Assembly (NCBI GenBank): GCA_026874595.1
Contig: CM049313.1
Span: forward strand, 79,350,659 to 79,414,658
Source: Sipunculus nudus
Taxonomy: Eukaryota; Annelida; Sipuncula; Golfingiida; Sipunculidae
DNA length: 64,000 nucleotides
Reading direction: 5' to 3'
The notes under the pieces were generated by a model. It was not told where the DNA came from and did no database searches. It worked only from the letters and a program-made list of their open reading frames with translations. The number at the start of each line of letters is the position of its first letter. Within the stretch, counting starts at the first letter, position 1. This document shows positions 1-11,130 of this stretch, in pieces. The translations under genes and the position numbers were made by a program.

Positions 1-3000
1 TTGTATGGAAGTTACCTATATAGGCGGGCAAGATTCCTTATGTTTTGTCCAGTGACCGTAAATGTACTGTCCGGTGAGGAGCCAAACCGGGGACGTTGTT
101 AACGTTCCTTCAGCCATAGCCTTGAAGGGAGCATTTTGGTGATCCACCATGCTGTTGTATGGAAGTTACCTATATAGGCGGGAAAGATTCCTTATGTTTT
201 GTCCGGTGACCGTAAATGTACTGTCCGGTGAGGAGCCAAACCTGGGACGTTGTTAACGATACTTCAGCCATAGCCTGGAAGGGGGCATTTTGGTGATCCA
301 TCGTGCTGTTGTATGGAAGTTACCTATATAGGCGGGCAAGATTCCTTATGTTTTGTCCGGTGACTGTAAATGTACTGTCCGGTGAGGAGCCAAACCTGGG
401 ACGTTGTTAACAATACTTCAGCCATAGCCTGGAAGGGGGCATTTTGGTGATCCATCGTGCTGTTGTATGGAAGTTACCTATATAGGCGGGCAAGATTCCT
501 TATGTTTTGTCCGGTGACCGTAAATGTACTGTCCGGTGAGGAGCCAAACCTGGGACGTTGTTAACGTTACTTCAGCCATAGCCTGGAAGGGGGCATTTTG
601 GTGATCCATCGTGCTGTTGTATGGAAGTAACCTATATAGGCGGGCAAGATTCCTTATGTTTTGTCCGGTGACCGTAAATGCACTGTCCTGTGAGGAGCCA
701 AACCTGGGACGTTGTTAACGATACTTCAGCCATAGCCTGGAAGGGGGCATTTTGGTGATCCATCGTGCTGTTGTATGGAAGTTACCTATATTGGCGGGCA
801 AGATTCCTTATGTTTTGTCCGGTGACCGTAATTGTACTGTCCGGTGAGGAGCCAAACCTGGGATGTTGTTAACAATACTTCAGCCATAGCCTGGAAGGGG
901 GCATTTTGGTGATCCATCGTGCTGTTGTATGGAAGTTACCTATATAGGCGGGCAAGATTCCTTATGTTTTGTCCAGTGACCGTAAATGTACTGTCCGGTG
1001 AGGAGCCAAACCGGGGACGTTGTTAACGTTCCTTCAGCCATAGCCTTAAAGGGGGCATTTTGGTGATCCATCGTGCTGTTGTATGGAAGTTACCTATATA
1101 GGCGGGCAAGATTCCTTATGTTTTCTCCGGTGACCGTAAATGTACTGTCCGGTGAGGAGCCAAACCTGGGACGTTGTTAACGATACTTCAGCCATAGCCT
1201 GGAAGGGGGCATTTTGGTGATCCATCGTGCTGTTATATGGTAGTTACCTATATAGGTGGGCAAGATTCCTTATGTTTTTTCCGGTGACCGTAAATGTACT
1301 GTCCGGTGAGGAGCCAAACCTGGGACGTTGTTAACGATACTTCAGCCATAGCCTGGAAGGGGGCATTTTGGTGATCCATCGTGCTGTTGTATGGAAGTTA
1401 CCTATATAGGCGGGCAAGATTCCTTATGTTTTGTCCGGTGACCGTAATTGTACTGTCCGGTGAGGAGCCAAACCTGGCATGTTGTTAACAATACTTCAGC
1501 CATAGCCTGGAAGGGGGCATTTTGGTGATCCATCGTGCTGTTGTATGGAAGTTACCTATATAGGCGGGCAAGATTCCTTATGTTTTGTCCAGTGACCGTA
1601 AATGTACTGTCCGGTGAGGAGCCAAACCGGGGACGTTGTTAACGTTCCTTCAGCCATAGCCTTGAAGGGGGCATTTTGGTGATCCATCATGCTGTTGTAT
1701 GGAAGTTACCTATATAGGCGGGAAAGATTCCTTATGTTTTCTCCGGTGACCGTAAATGTACTGTCCGGTGAGGAGCCAAACCTGGGACGTTGTTAACGAT
1801 ACTTCAGCCATAGCCTGGAAGGGGGCATTTTGGTGATCCATCGTGCTGTTGTATGGAAGTTACCTATATAGGCGGGCAAGATTCCTTATGTTTTGTCCGG
1901 TGACTGTAAATGTACTGTCCGGTGAGGAGCCAAACCTGGGACGTTGTTAACAATACTTCAGCCATAGCCTGGAAGGGGGCATTTTGGTGATCCATCATGC
2001 TGTTGTATGGAAGTTACCTATATAGGCGGGCAAGATTCCTTATGTTTTGTCCGGTGACCGTAATTGCACTGTCCGGTGAGGAGCCAAACCTGGGATGTTG
2101 TTAACAATACTTCAGCCATAGCCTGGAAGGGGTCATTTTGGTGATCCATCGTGCTGTTGTATGGAAGTTACCTATATAGGCGGGCAAGATTCCTTATGTT
2201 TTGTCCGGTGACCGTAATTGTACTGTCCGGTGAGGAGCCAAACCTGGGATGTTGTTAGCAATACTTCAGCCATAGCCTGGAAGGGGGCATTTTGGTGATC
2301 CATCGTGCTGTTGTATGGAAGTTACCTATATAGGCGGGTAAGATTCCTTATGTTTTGTCCAGTGACCGTAAATGTACTGTCCGGTGAGGAGCCAAAACGG
2401 GGACGTTGTTAACGATACTTCAGCCATAGCCTGGAAGGGGGCATTTTGGTGATCCATCGTGCTGTTGTATGGAAGTTACCTATATAGGCAGGAAAGATTC
2501 CTTATGTTTTGTCCGGTGACCGTAAATGTACTGTTCGGTGAGGAGCCAAACCTGGGACGTTGTTAACAATACTTCAGCCATAGCCTGGAAGGGGGCATTT
2601 TGGTGATCCATAGGCTGTTGTATGGAAGTTACCTATATAAGCGGGCAAGATTCCTTATGTTTTGTCCGGTGACCGTAAATGCACTGTCCGGTGAGGAGCC
2701 AAACCTGGGACGTTGTTAACGATACTTCAGCAATAGCCTGGAAGGGGGCATTTTGGTGATCCATCGTGCTGTTGTATGGAAATTGCCTATATAGGCGGGC
2801 AAGATTCCTTATGTTTTGTCCGGTGACCGTAAATGCACTGTCCGGTGAGGAGCCAAACCTTGGACGTTGTTAACGTTCCTTCAGCCATAGCCTGGAAGGG
2901 GGCATTTTGGTGATCCATCGTGCTGTTGTATGGAAGTTACCTATATAGGCGGGAAATTCCTTATGTTTTGTCCGGTGACCGTAAATGTACTGTCCAGTGA

Positions 3001-3934
3001 GGAGCCAAACCTGGGACATTGTTAACGATACTTCAGCCATAGCCTGGAAGGGGGCATTTTGGTGATCCATGGTGCTGTTGTATGGAAGTTACCTATATAG
3101 GCGGGCAAGATTCCTTATGTTTTGTCCGGTGACCGTAAATGTACTGTCCGGTGAGGAGCCAAACCTGGGACGTTGTTAACGATACTTCAGCCATAGCCTG
3201 GAAGGGGTCTTTTGGTGATCCATCGTGCTGTTGTATGGAAGTTACCTATATAGGCGGGCAAGATTCCTTATGTTTTGTCCAGTGACCGTAAATGTACTGT
3301 CCGGTGAGGAGCCAAACCGGGGACGTTGTTAACGTTCCTTCAGCCATAGCCTTGAAGGGGGCATTTTGGTGATCCATCATGCTGTTGTATGGAAGTTACC
3401 TATATAGGCGGGCAAGATTCCTTATGTTTTGTCCGGTGACCGTAAATGTACTGTCTGGTGAGGAGCCAAACCTGGGACGTTGTTAACGATACTTCAGCCA
3501 TAGCCTGGAAGGGGGCATTTTGGTGATCCATCGTGCTGTTGTATGTAAGTTACCTATAAAGGCGGGCAAGATTCCTTATGTTTTGTCCGGTGACCGTAAA
3601 TGCACTGTCCGGTGAGGAGCTAAACCTGGGACGTTGTTAACGATACTTCAGCCATAGCCTGGAAGGGGGCATTTTGGTGATCCATCGTGCTGTTGTATGG
3701 AAGTTACCTATATAGGCGGGCAAGATTCCTTATGTTTTGTCCGGTGACCGTAAATGCACTGTCAGGTGAGGAGCCAAACCTGGGACATTGTTAACGATAC
3801 TTCAGCCATAGCCTGGAAGGGGGCATTTTGGTGATCCATCGTGCTGTTGTATGGAAGTTACCTATATAGGCGGGCAAGATTCCTTATGTTTTGTCCGGTG
3901 ACCGTAAATGTACTGTCCGGTGAGGAGCCAAACC
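1..3934 (+). repeat. Zone 1 block A, large duplicated monomer block
   Basis: This is an ordered run of about 25 variant monomers that is repeated in the same order at 4,309-8,550. Diagnostic variants in order include ACCGGGG with AACGTTCC (unit 1), GGCGGGAAAG (unit 155), GACTGTAAATG with AACAATAC (309), GAAGTAACC (617), TATATTGGCG (771), CCTTAAAGG (about 1,045), TTATATGGTAG with TTTTTTCCGG (1,233-1,280) and GTAATTG units. Three small indels are shared with block B: GGGAAATTCC at about 2,953 (-2), GGGGTCTTTTGG at about 3,206 (-1) and related changes. The left edge lies outside the window. The right edge is where unit 3,847 switches to an ACCGGGG type. Confidence 0.88.
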
Positions 3935-4308
3935 GGGGACATTGTTAACGTTCCTTCAGCCATAGCCTTGAAGGGAGCATTTTGGTGATCCATCATGCTG
4001 TTGTATGGAAGTTACCTATATAGGCGGGAAAGATTCCTTATGTTTTGTCCGGTGACCATAAATGTACTGTCCGGTGAGGAGCCAAACCTGGGACGTTGTT
4101 AACGATACTTCAGCCATAGCCTGGAAGGGGGCATTTTGGTGATCCATCGTGCTGGTGTATGGAAGTTACCTATATAGGCATGCAAGATTCCTTATGTTTT
4201 GTCCGGTGACCGTAATTGTACTGTCCGGTGAGGAGCCAAACCTGGGATGTTGTTAACAATACTTCAGCCATAGCCTCGAAGGGGGCATTTTGGTGATCCA
4301 TCGTGCTG
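3935..4308 (+). repeat. Spacer monomers between zone 1 blocks
   Basis: About two and a half monomers join block A to block B. The first carries ACCGGGGAC with AACGTTCC, the next GGCGGGAAAG, and the third a private GGCATGCAAG with GTAATTG and AACAATAC. The order resembles the start of blocks A and B, so this looks like a partial repeat of the block start cut short by an exchange. Confidence 0.7.
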
Positions 4309-7300
4309 TTGTATGGAAGTTACCTATATAGGCGGGCAAGATTCCTTATGTTTTGTCCAGTGACCGTAAATGTACTGTCCGGTGAGGAGCAAAACCGGGG
4401 ACGTTGTTAACGTTCCTTCAGCCATAGCCTTGAAGGGAGCATTTTTGTGATCCATCATGCTGTTGTATGGAAGTTACCTATATAGGCGGGAAAGATTCCT
4501 TATGTTTTGTCCGGTGACCGTAAATGTACTGTCCGGTGAGGAGCCAAACCTGGGACGTTGTTAACGATACTTCAGCCATAGCCTGGAAGGGGGCATTTTG
4601 GTGATCCATCGTGCTGTTGTATGGAAGTTACCTATATAGGCGGGCAAGATTCCTTATGTTTTGTCCGGTGACTGTAAATGTACTGTCCGGTGAGGAGCCA
4701 AACCTGGGACGTTGTTAACAATACTTCAGCCATAGCCAGGAAGGGGGCATTTTGGTGATCCATCGTGCTGTTGTATGGAAGTTACCTATATAGGCGGGCA
4801 AGATTCCTTATGTTTTGTCCGGTGACCGTAAATGTACTGTCCGGTGAGGAGCCAAACCTGGGACGTTGTTAACGTTACTTCAGCCATAGCCTGGAAGGGG
4901 GCATTTTGGTGATCCATCGTGCTGTTGTATGGAAGTAACCTATATAGGCGGGCAAGATTCCTTATGTTTTGTCCGGTGACCGTAAATGCACTGTCCTGTG
5001 AGGAGCCAAACCTGGGACGTTGTTAACGATACTTCAGCCATAGCCTGGAAGGGGGCATTTTGGTGATCCATCGTGCTGTTGTATGGAAGTTACCTATATT
5101 GGCGGGCAAGATTCCTTATGTTTTGTCCGGTGACCGTAATTGTACTGTCCGGTGAGGAGCCAAACCTGGGATGTTGTTAACAATACTTCAGCCATAGCCT
5201 GGAAGGGGGCATTTTGGTGATCCATCGTGCTGTTGTATGGAAGTTACCTATATAGGCGGGCAAGATTCCTTATGTTTTGTCCAGTGACCGTAAATGTACT
5301 GTCCGGTGAGGAGCCAAACCGGGGACGTTGTTAACGTTCCTTCAGCCATAGCCTTAAAGGGGGCATTTTGGTGATCCATCGTGCTGTTGTATGGAAGTTA
5401 CCTATATAGGCGGGCAAGATTCCTTATGTTTTCTCCGGTGACCGTAAATGTACTGTCCGGTGAGGAGCCAAACCTGGGACGTTGTTAACGATACTTCAGC
5501 CATAGCCTGGAATGGGGCATTTTGGTGATCCATCGTGCTGTTATATGGTAGTTACCTATATAGGTGGGCAAGATTCCTTATGTTTTTTCCGGTGACCGTA
5601 AATGTACTGTCCGGTGAGGAGCCAAACCTGGGACGTTGTTAACGATACTTCAGCCATAGCCTGGAAGGGGGCATTTTGGTGATCCATCCTGCTGTTGTAT
5701 GGAAGTTACCTATATAGGCGGGCAAGATTCCTTATGTTTTGTCCGGTGACCGTAATTGTACTGTCCGGTGAGGAGCCAAACCTGGCATGTTGTTAACAAT
5801 ACTTCAGCCATAGCCTGGAAGGGGGCATTTTGGTGATCCATCGTGCTGTTGTATGGAAGTTACCTATATAGGCGGGCAAGATTCCTTATGTTTTGTCCAG
5901 TGACCGTAAATGTACTGTCCGGTGAGGAGCCAAACCGGGGACGTTGTTAACGTTCCTTCAGCCATAGCCTTGAAGGGGGCATTTTTTTGATCCATCATGC
6001 TGTTGTATGGAAGTTACCTATATAGGCGGGAAAGATTCCTTATGTTTTGTCCGGTGACCTAAATGTACTGTCCGGTGAGGAGCCAAACCTGGGACGTTGT
6101 TAACGATACTTCAGCCATAGCCTGGAAGGGGGCATTTTGGTGATCCATCGTGCTGTTGTATGGAAGTTACCTATATAGGCGGGCAAGATTCCTTATGTTT
6201 TGTCCGGTGACTGTAAATGTACTGTCTGGTGAGGAGCCAAACCTGGGACGTTGTTAACAATACTTCAGCCATAGCCTGGAAGGGGGCATTTTGGTGATCC
6301 ATCGTGCTGTTGTATGGAAGTTACCAATTTAGGCGGGCAAGATTCCTTATGTTTTGTCCGGTGACCGTAAATGTACTGTCCGGTGAGGAGCCAAACCTGG
6401 GACGTTGTTAACGTTACTTCAGCCATAGCCTGGAAGGGGGCATTTTGGTGATCCATCGTGCTGTTGTATGGAAGTAACCTATATAGGCGGGCAAGATTCC
6501 TTATGTTTTGTCCGGTGACCGTAAATGCACTGTCCGGTGAGGAGCCAAACCTGGGACGTTGTTAACGATACTTCAGCCATAGCCTGGAAGGGGGCATTTT
6601 GGTGATCCATCATGCTGTTGTATGGAAGTTACCTATATAGGCGGGCAAGATTCCTTATGTTTTGTCCGGTGACCGTAATTGCACTGTCCGGTGAGGAGCC
6701 AAACCTGGGATGTTGTTAACAATACTTCAGCCATAGCCTGGAAGGGGTCATTTTGGTGATCCATCGTGCTGTTGTATGGAAGTTACCTATATAGGCGGGC
6801 AAGATTCCTTATGTTTTGTCCGGTGACCGTAATTGTACTGTCCGGTGAGGAGCCAAACCTGGGATGTTGTTAACAATACTTCAGCCATAGCCTGGAAGGG
6901 GGCATTTTGGTGATCCATCGTGCTGTTGTATGGAAGTTACCTATATAGGCGGGTAAGATTCCTTATGTTTTGTCCAGTGACCGTAAATGTACTGTCCGGT
7001 GAGGAGCCAAAACGGGGACGTTGTTAACGATACTTCAGCCATAGCCTGGAAGGGGGCATTTTGGTGATCCATCGTGCTGTTGTATGGAAGTTACCTATAT
7101 AGGCAGGAAAGATTCCTTATGTTTTGTCCGGTGACCGTAAATGTACTGTTCGGTGAGGAGCCAAACCTGGGACGTTGTTAACAATACTTCAGCCATAGCC
7201 TGGAAGGGGGCATTTTGGTGATCCATCGTGCTGTTGTATGGAAGTTACCTATATAAGCGGGCAAGATTCCTTATGTTTTGTCCGGTGACCGTAAATGCAC

Positions 7301-8550
7301 TGTCCGGTGAGGAGCCAAACCTGGGACGTTGTTAACGATACTTCAGCAATAGCCTGGAAGGGGGCATTTTGGTGATCCATCGTGCTGTTGTATGGAAATT
7401 GCCTATATAGGCGGGCAAGATTCCTTATGTTTTGTCCGGTGACCGTAAATGCACTGTCCGGTGAGGAGCCAAACCTTGGACGTTGTTAACGTTCCTTCAG
7501 CCATAGCCTGGAAGGGGGCATTTTGGTGATCCATCGTGCTGTTGTATGGAAGTTACCTATATAGGCGGGAAATTCCTTATGTTTTGTCCGGTGACCGTAA
7601 ATGTACTGTCCGGTGAGGAGCCAAACCTGGGACATTGTTAACGATACTTCAGCCATAGCCTGGAAGGGGGCATTTTGGTGATCCATCGTGCTGTTGTATG
7701 GAAGTTACCTATATAGGCGGGCAAGATTCCTTATGTTTTGTCCGGTGACCGTAAATGTACTGTCCGGTGAGGAGCCAAACCTGGGACGTTGTTAACGATA
7801 CTTCAGCCATAGCCTGGAAGGGGTCTTTTGGTGATCCATCGTGCTGTTGTATGGAAGTTACCTATATAGGCGGGCAAGATTCCTTATGTTTTGTCCAGTG
7901 ACCGTAAATGTACTGTCCGGTGAGGAGCCAAACCGGGGACGTTGTTAACGTTCCTTCAGCCATAGCCTTGAAGGGGGCATTTTGGTGATCCATCATGCTG
8001 TTGTATGGAAGTTACCTATATAGGCGGGCAAGATTCCTTATGTTTTGTCCGGTGACCGTAAATGTACTGTCTGGTGAGGAGCCAAACCTGGGACGTTGTT
8101 AACGATACTTCAGCCATAGCCTGGAAGGGGGCATTTTGGTGATCCATCGTGCTGTTGTATGTAAGTTACCTATATAGGCGGGCAAGATTCCTTATGTTTT
8201 GTCCGGTGACCGTAAATGCACTGTCCGGTGAGGAGCTAAACCTGGGACGTTGTTAACGATACTTCAGCCATAGCCTGGAAGGGGGCATTTTGGTGATCCA
8301 TCGTGCTGTTGTATGGAAGTTACCTATATAGGCGGGCAAGATTCCTTATGTTTTGTCCGGTGACCGTAAATGCACTGTCAGGTGAGGAGCCAAACCTGGG
8401 ACATTGTTAACGATACTTCAGCCATAGCCTGGAAGGGGGCATTTTGGTGATCCATCGTGCTGTTGTATGGAAGTTACCTATATAGGCGGGCAAGATTCCT
8501 TATGTTTTGTCCGGTGACCGTAAATGTACTGTCCGGTGAGGAGCCAAACC
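4309..8550 (+). repeat. Zone 1 block B, second copy of the large block
   Basis: Monomers here match block A in order, at offset 4,308 bp for the left part and 4,616 bp for the right part. The shift of 308 bp is two extra monomers, at 6,310-6,617. Differences from block A are otherwise few, for example GAGCAAAACC in the first unit, TTTTTTTGATCC near 5,982 and a 1-bp deletion (GACCTAAATG) near 6,057. Copy B ends at about 8,550, where block A goes to ACCGGGG and B returns to consensus. Confidence 0.88.
6310..6617 (+). repeat. Two-monomer insertion present only in block B
   Basis: The two monomers (one with a private ACCAATTTAGG and AACGTTAC, the next with GAAGTAACC and AATGCACTG) have no counterpart at the equivalent point of block A (about 2,003). 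They resemble the pair at 463-770 and 4,771-5,078, which carry the same GTTACTTC then GAAGTAACC sequence. They are either a local duplication in B or a loss in A; the sequence alone does not decide. Confidence 0.8.
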
Positions 8551-10170
8551 TGGGACGTTGTTAACGATACTTCAGCCATAGCCTGGAAGGGAGCATTTTG
8601 GTGATCCATCGTGCTGTTGCATGTAAGTTACCTATATAGGCGGGCAAGATTCCTTATGTTTTGTCCGGTGACCGTAAATGTACTGTTCGGTGAGGAGCCA
8701 AACTTAATTGGGACGTTGTTAACTATACTTCAGCCATAGCCTGGAAGGGGGCATTTTGGTGATCCATAGGCTGTTGTATGGAAGTTACCTATATAGGCGG
8801 GCAAGATTCCTTATGTTTTGTCCGGTGACCGTAAATGTACTGTCCGGTGAGGAGCCAAACCTGGGACGTTGTTAACGATACTTCAGCCATAGCCTGGAAG
8901 GGGGCATTTTGGTGATCCATCGTGCTGTTGTATGGAAATTACCTATATAGGCGGGCAAGATTCCTTATGTTTTGTCCGGTGACCGTAAATGCACTGTCCG
9001 GTGAGGAGCCAAACCTGGGACGTTGTTAAAGATACTTCAGCCTTAGCCTGGAAGGGGGCATTTTGGTGATCCATCGTGCTGTTGTATGGAAGTTACCTAT
9101 ATAGGCGGGCAAGATTCCTTATGTTTTGTCCAGTGACCGTAAATGTACTGTCCGGTGAGGAGCCAAACCTGGGACGTTGTTAACGATACTTCAACCATAG
9201 CCTGGAGGGGGCATTTTGGTGATCCATCGTGCTGTTGTATGGAAGTTACCTATATAGGCGGGCAAGATTCCTTAAGTTTTGTCTGGTGACCGTAAATGTA
9301 CTGTCCGGTGAGGAGCCAAACCTGGGACGTTGTTAACGATACTTCAGCCTTAGCCTGGAAGGGGGCATTTTGGTGATCCATCGTGCTGTTGTATGGAAGT
9401 TACCTATATAGGCGGGCAAGATTCTTTATGTTTTGTCCAGTGACCGTAAATGTACTGTCCGGTGAGGAGCCAAACCTGGGATGTTGTTAACGTTACTTCA
9501 GCCATAGCCTGGAAAGGGGCATTTTGGTGATCCATCGTGCTGTTGTATGGAAGTTACCTATATAGGCGGGCAAGATTCCTTATGTTTTGTCCGGTGACCG
9601 TAAATGCACTGTCCGGTGAGGAGCCAAACCTGGGACGTTGTTAACGTTACTTCAGCCATAGCCTGGAAGGGGGCATTTTGGTGATCCATCGTGCTGTTGT
9701 ATGGAAATTACCTATATAGGCGGGCAAGATTCCTTATGTTTTGTCCGGTGACCGTAAATGCACTGTCCGGTGAGGAGCCAAACCTGGGACGTTGTTAACG
9801 ATACTTCAACCATAGCCTGGAAGGGGGCATTTTGGTGATCCATCGTGCTGTTGTATGGAAGTTACCTATATAGGCGGGCAAGATTCCTTAAGTTTTGTCT
9901 GGTGACCGTAAATGTACTGTCCGGTGAGGAGCCAAACCTGGGACGTTGTTAACGATACTTCAGCCATAGCCTGGAAGGGGGCATTTTGGTGATCCATCGT
10001 GCTGTTGTATGGAAGTTACCTATATAGGCGGGCAAGATTCCTTATGTTTTGTCCGGTGACCGTAAATGTACTGTCCGGTGAGGAGCCAAACCTGGGACGT
10101 TGTTAACGTTACTTCAGCCATAGCCTGGAAGGGGGCATTTTGGTGATCCATCGTGCTGTTGTATGGAAGT

Positions 10171-10187
10171 TACCTATATAGGCGGGC
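10171..10187 (+). other. Partial CENP-B-box-like motif (6 of 9 core bases)
   Basis: Monomer positions 13-29 can be laid on the mammalian CENP-B box pattern NTTCGNNNNANNCGGGN. The right half fits (A at box position 10 and CGGG at 13-16) and C at position 4 fits, but both T residues and the G of TTCG do not. Such a half match may be chance. It is listed because the motif would be repeated in nearly every monomer. I would not call it a functional CENP-B box. Confidence 0.2.
10173..10182. repeat. 10-bp perfect palindrome CCTATATAGG in the monomer
   Basis: The sequence is its own reverse complement and sits at monomer positions 15-24, so it recurs about every 154 bp. In the cassette-rich right half a recurrent variant (TATATATGCGG) breaks the dyad and lengthens the TA run. 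Short dyads near satellite junctions are common; no function can be read from it. It resembles a TATA box, but there is no transcription unit. Confidence 0.85.
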
Positions 10188-10203
10188 AAGATTCCTTATG
10201 TTT

Positions 10204-10235
10204 TGTCCGGTGACCGTAAATGTACTGTCCGGTGA
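10204..10235 (+). repeat. Internal direct repeat TGTCCGGTGA, 22 bp apart
   Basis: The 10-mer occurs at monomer positions 46-55 and 68-77 (10,204-10,213 and 10,226-10,235). Each copy holds a CCGG site, so a consensus monomer has two CCGG sites 22 bp apart. In the right part of the window the second copy is usually TGTTCGGTGA (C71 to T), which removes its CCGG. The pair may be a relic of an internal duplication in the ancestor of the monomer. Confidence 0.9.
10208..10216. repeat. Dyad CGGTGACCG (BstEII-type site GGTNACC)
   Basis: Monomer positions 50-58 form a 4-bp inverted repeat around one central base. GGTGACC at 51-57 is a BstEII recognition site, so most monomers should be cut once, giving a 154-bp ladder. 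Variants CCAGTGACC, CCGGTGACT, CCGGTGCCC and CCGGTCACC alter it; the last keeps the site with the central base flipped. Confidence 0.85.
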
Positions 10236-10237
10236 GG

Positions 10238-10283
10238 AGCCAAACCTGGGACGTTGTTAACGATACTTCAGCCATAGCCTGGA
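10238..10283 (+). repeat. Degenerate internal repeat AGCCAAACCTGG / AGCCATAGCCTGG
   Basis: Monomer positions 80-91 and 112-124 align with one substitution and a 1-bp gap, offset by about 32 bp. With the TGTCCGGTGA pair this suggests that the 154-bp unit grew partly by short internal duplications. That history is inference; the similarity is short and could be chance. Confidence 0.55.
10256..10261. repeat. GTTAAC (HpaI) site at monomer positions 98-103
   Basis: This 6-bp palindrome is present in the great majority of monomers. Exceptions are lineage markers: GTTAAG (e.g. 11,335, 13,030, 15,650, 21,445), GTTATC (31,145, 34,225, 36,071, 44,386, 48,710, 49,624, 63,320), GTTAAA and GTTTAC. It can serve as a structural marker for monomer or multimer digestion. 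Confidence 0.85.
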
Positions 10284-11130
10284 AGGGGGCATTTTGGTGA
10301 TCCATCGTGCTGTTGTATGGAAGTTACCTATATAGGCGGGCAAGATTCCTTATGTTTTGTCCGGTGACCGTAAATGTACTGTCCGGTGAGGAGCCAAACT
10401 TGGGACGTTGTTAACGATACTTCAGCCATAGCCTGGAAGGGGGCATTTTGGTGATCCATCGTGCTGTTGTATGGAAGTTACCTATATAGGCGGGCAAGAT
10501 TCCTTATGTTTTGTCCGGTGACCGTAAATGTACTGTCCGGTGAGGAGCCAAACCTGGGACGTTGTTAACGATACTTCAGCCATAGCCTGGAAGGGGGCAT
10601 TTTGGTGATCCATCGTGCTGTTATATGGAAGTTACCTATATAGGCGGGCAAGATTCCTTATGTTTTGTCCGGTGACCGTAAATGTACTGTTTGGTGAGGA
10701 GCCAAACCTGGGACGTTGTTAACGTTACTTCAGCCATAGCCTGGAAGGGGGCATTTTGGTGATCCATCGTGCTGTTGTATGGAAGTTACCTATATAGGCG
10801 GGCAAGATTCCTTATGTTTTGTCCGGTGACCGTAAATGCACTGTCCGGTGAGGAGCCAAACCTGGGACGTTGTTAACGATACTTCAGCCATAGCCTGGAA
10901 GGGGGCATTTTGGTGATCCATCGTGCTGTTGTATGGAAGTTACCTATATAGGCGGGCAAGATTCCTTATGTTTTGTCCGGTGACCGTAAATGGACTGTCC
11001 GGTGAGGAGCCAAACCTGGGACGTTGTTAACGTTACTTCAGCCATAGCCTGGAAGGGGTCATTTTGGTGATCCATCGTGCTGTTGTATGGAAATTACCTA
11101 TATAGGCGGGCAAGATTCCTTATGTTTTGT

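Larger units (their letters stand above)
10159..10312 (+). repeat. Reference consensus monomer (154 bp)
   Basis: This copy matches the majority base at essentially every position and is used here to number the monomer 1-154. Landmarks: palindrome at 15-24, GGCGGG at 23-28, T4 tracts at 43-46 and 134-137, a 10-bp direct repeat at 46-55 and 68-77, GGTGACC at 51-57, GTAC at 64-67, GTTAAC at 98-103 and GATC at 141-144. The seven CpGs start at 25, 50, 57, 72, 94, 103 and 148. The commonest polymorphism is A/T at position 105 (AACGATAC versus AACGTTAC), which splits most monomers into two classes. Strand choice is arbitrary. Confidence 0.95.
8551..11130 (+). repeat. Near-consensus monomer zone with little higher-order structure
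   Basis: About 17 monomers close to consensus, with scattered single changes. Some local duplication is visible: the linked changes CCTTAAGTTTTGTCTGG recur at 9,271 and 9,887, exactly 616 bp (4 monomers) apart, and CAGCCTTAGCC recurs two monomers apart near 9,041 and 9,348. Unusual points are a 4-bp insertion (AACTTAATTGGG) near 8,703 and ATAGGCTG (-1) near 8,768. The unit with ACTGTTTGGTG at 10,687 is the first seen of a type that recurs in the HORs to the right. There is no gene in this stretch. Confidence 0.8.

Noticed and set aside
1-154. Monomer as a hidden dimer of 77 bp
   Set aside because: The two halves do not align beyond short words such as TTTTG and GGTGA; the real period is 154 bp.
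2870-3070. Minus-strand open frames of 63-66 codons beginning MDHQN (also at 6,265, 7,486, 20,377 and 28,381)
   Set aside because: They are chance open frames in the satellite: same repeat, no ribosome-binding or splice context, no domain. 154 is not a multiple of three, so each successive monomer is read in a different frame. They exist only where a variant removes a stop.
10173-10182. TATA-box promoter at CTATATAG
   Set aside because: It occurs in nearly every monomer as part of the palindrome, with no open frame, polyadenylation signal or pol III box after it. Satellite transcription is possible but not supported here.
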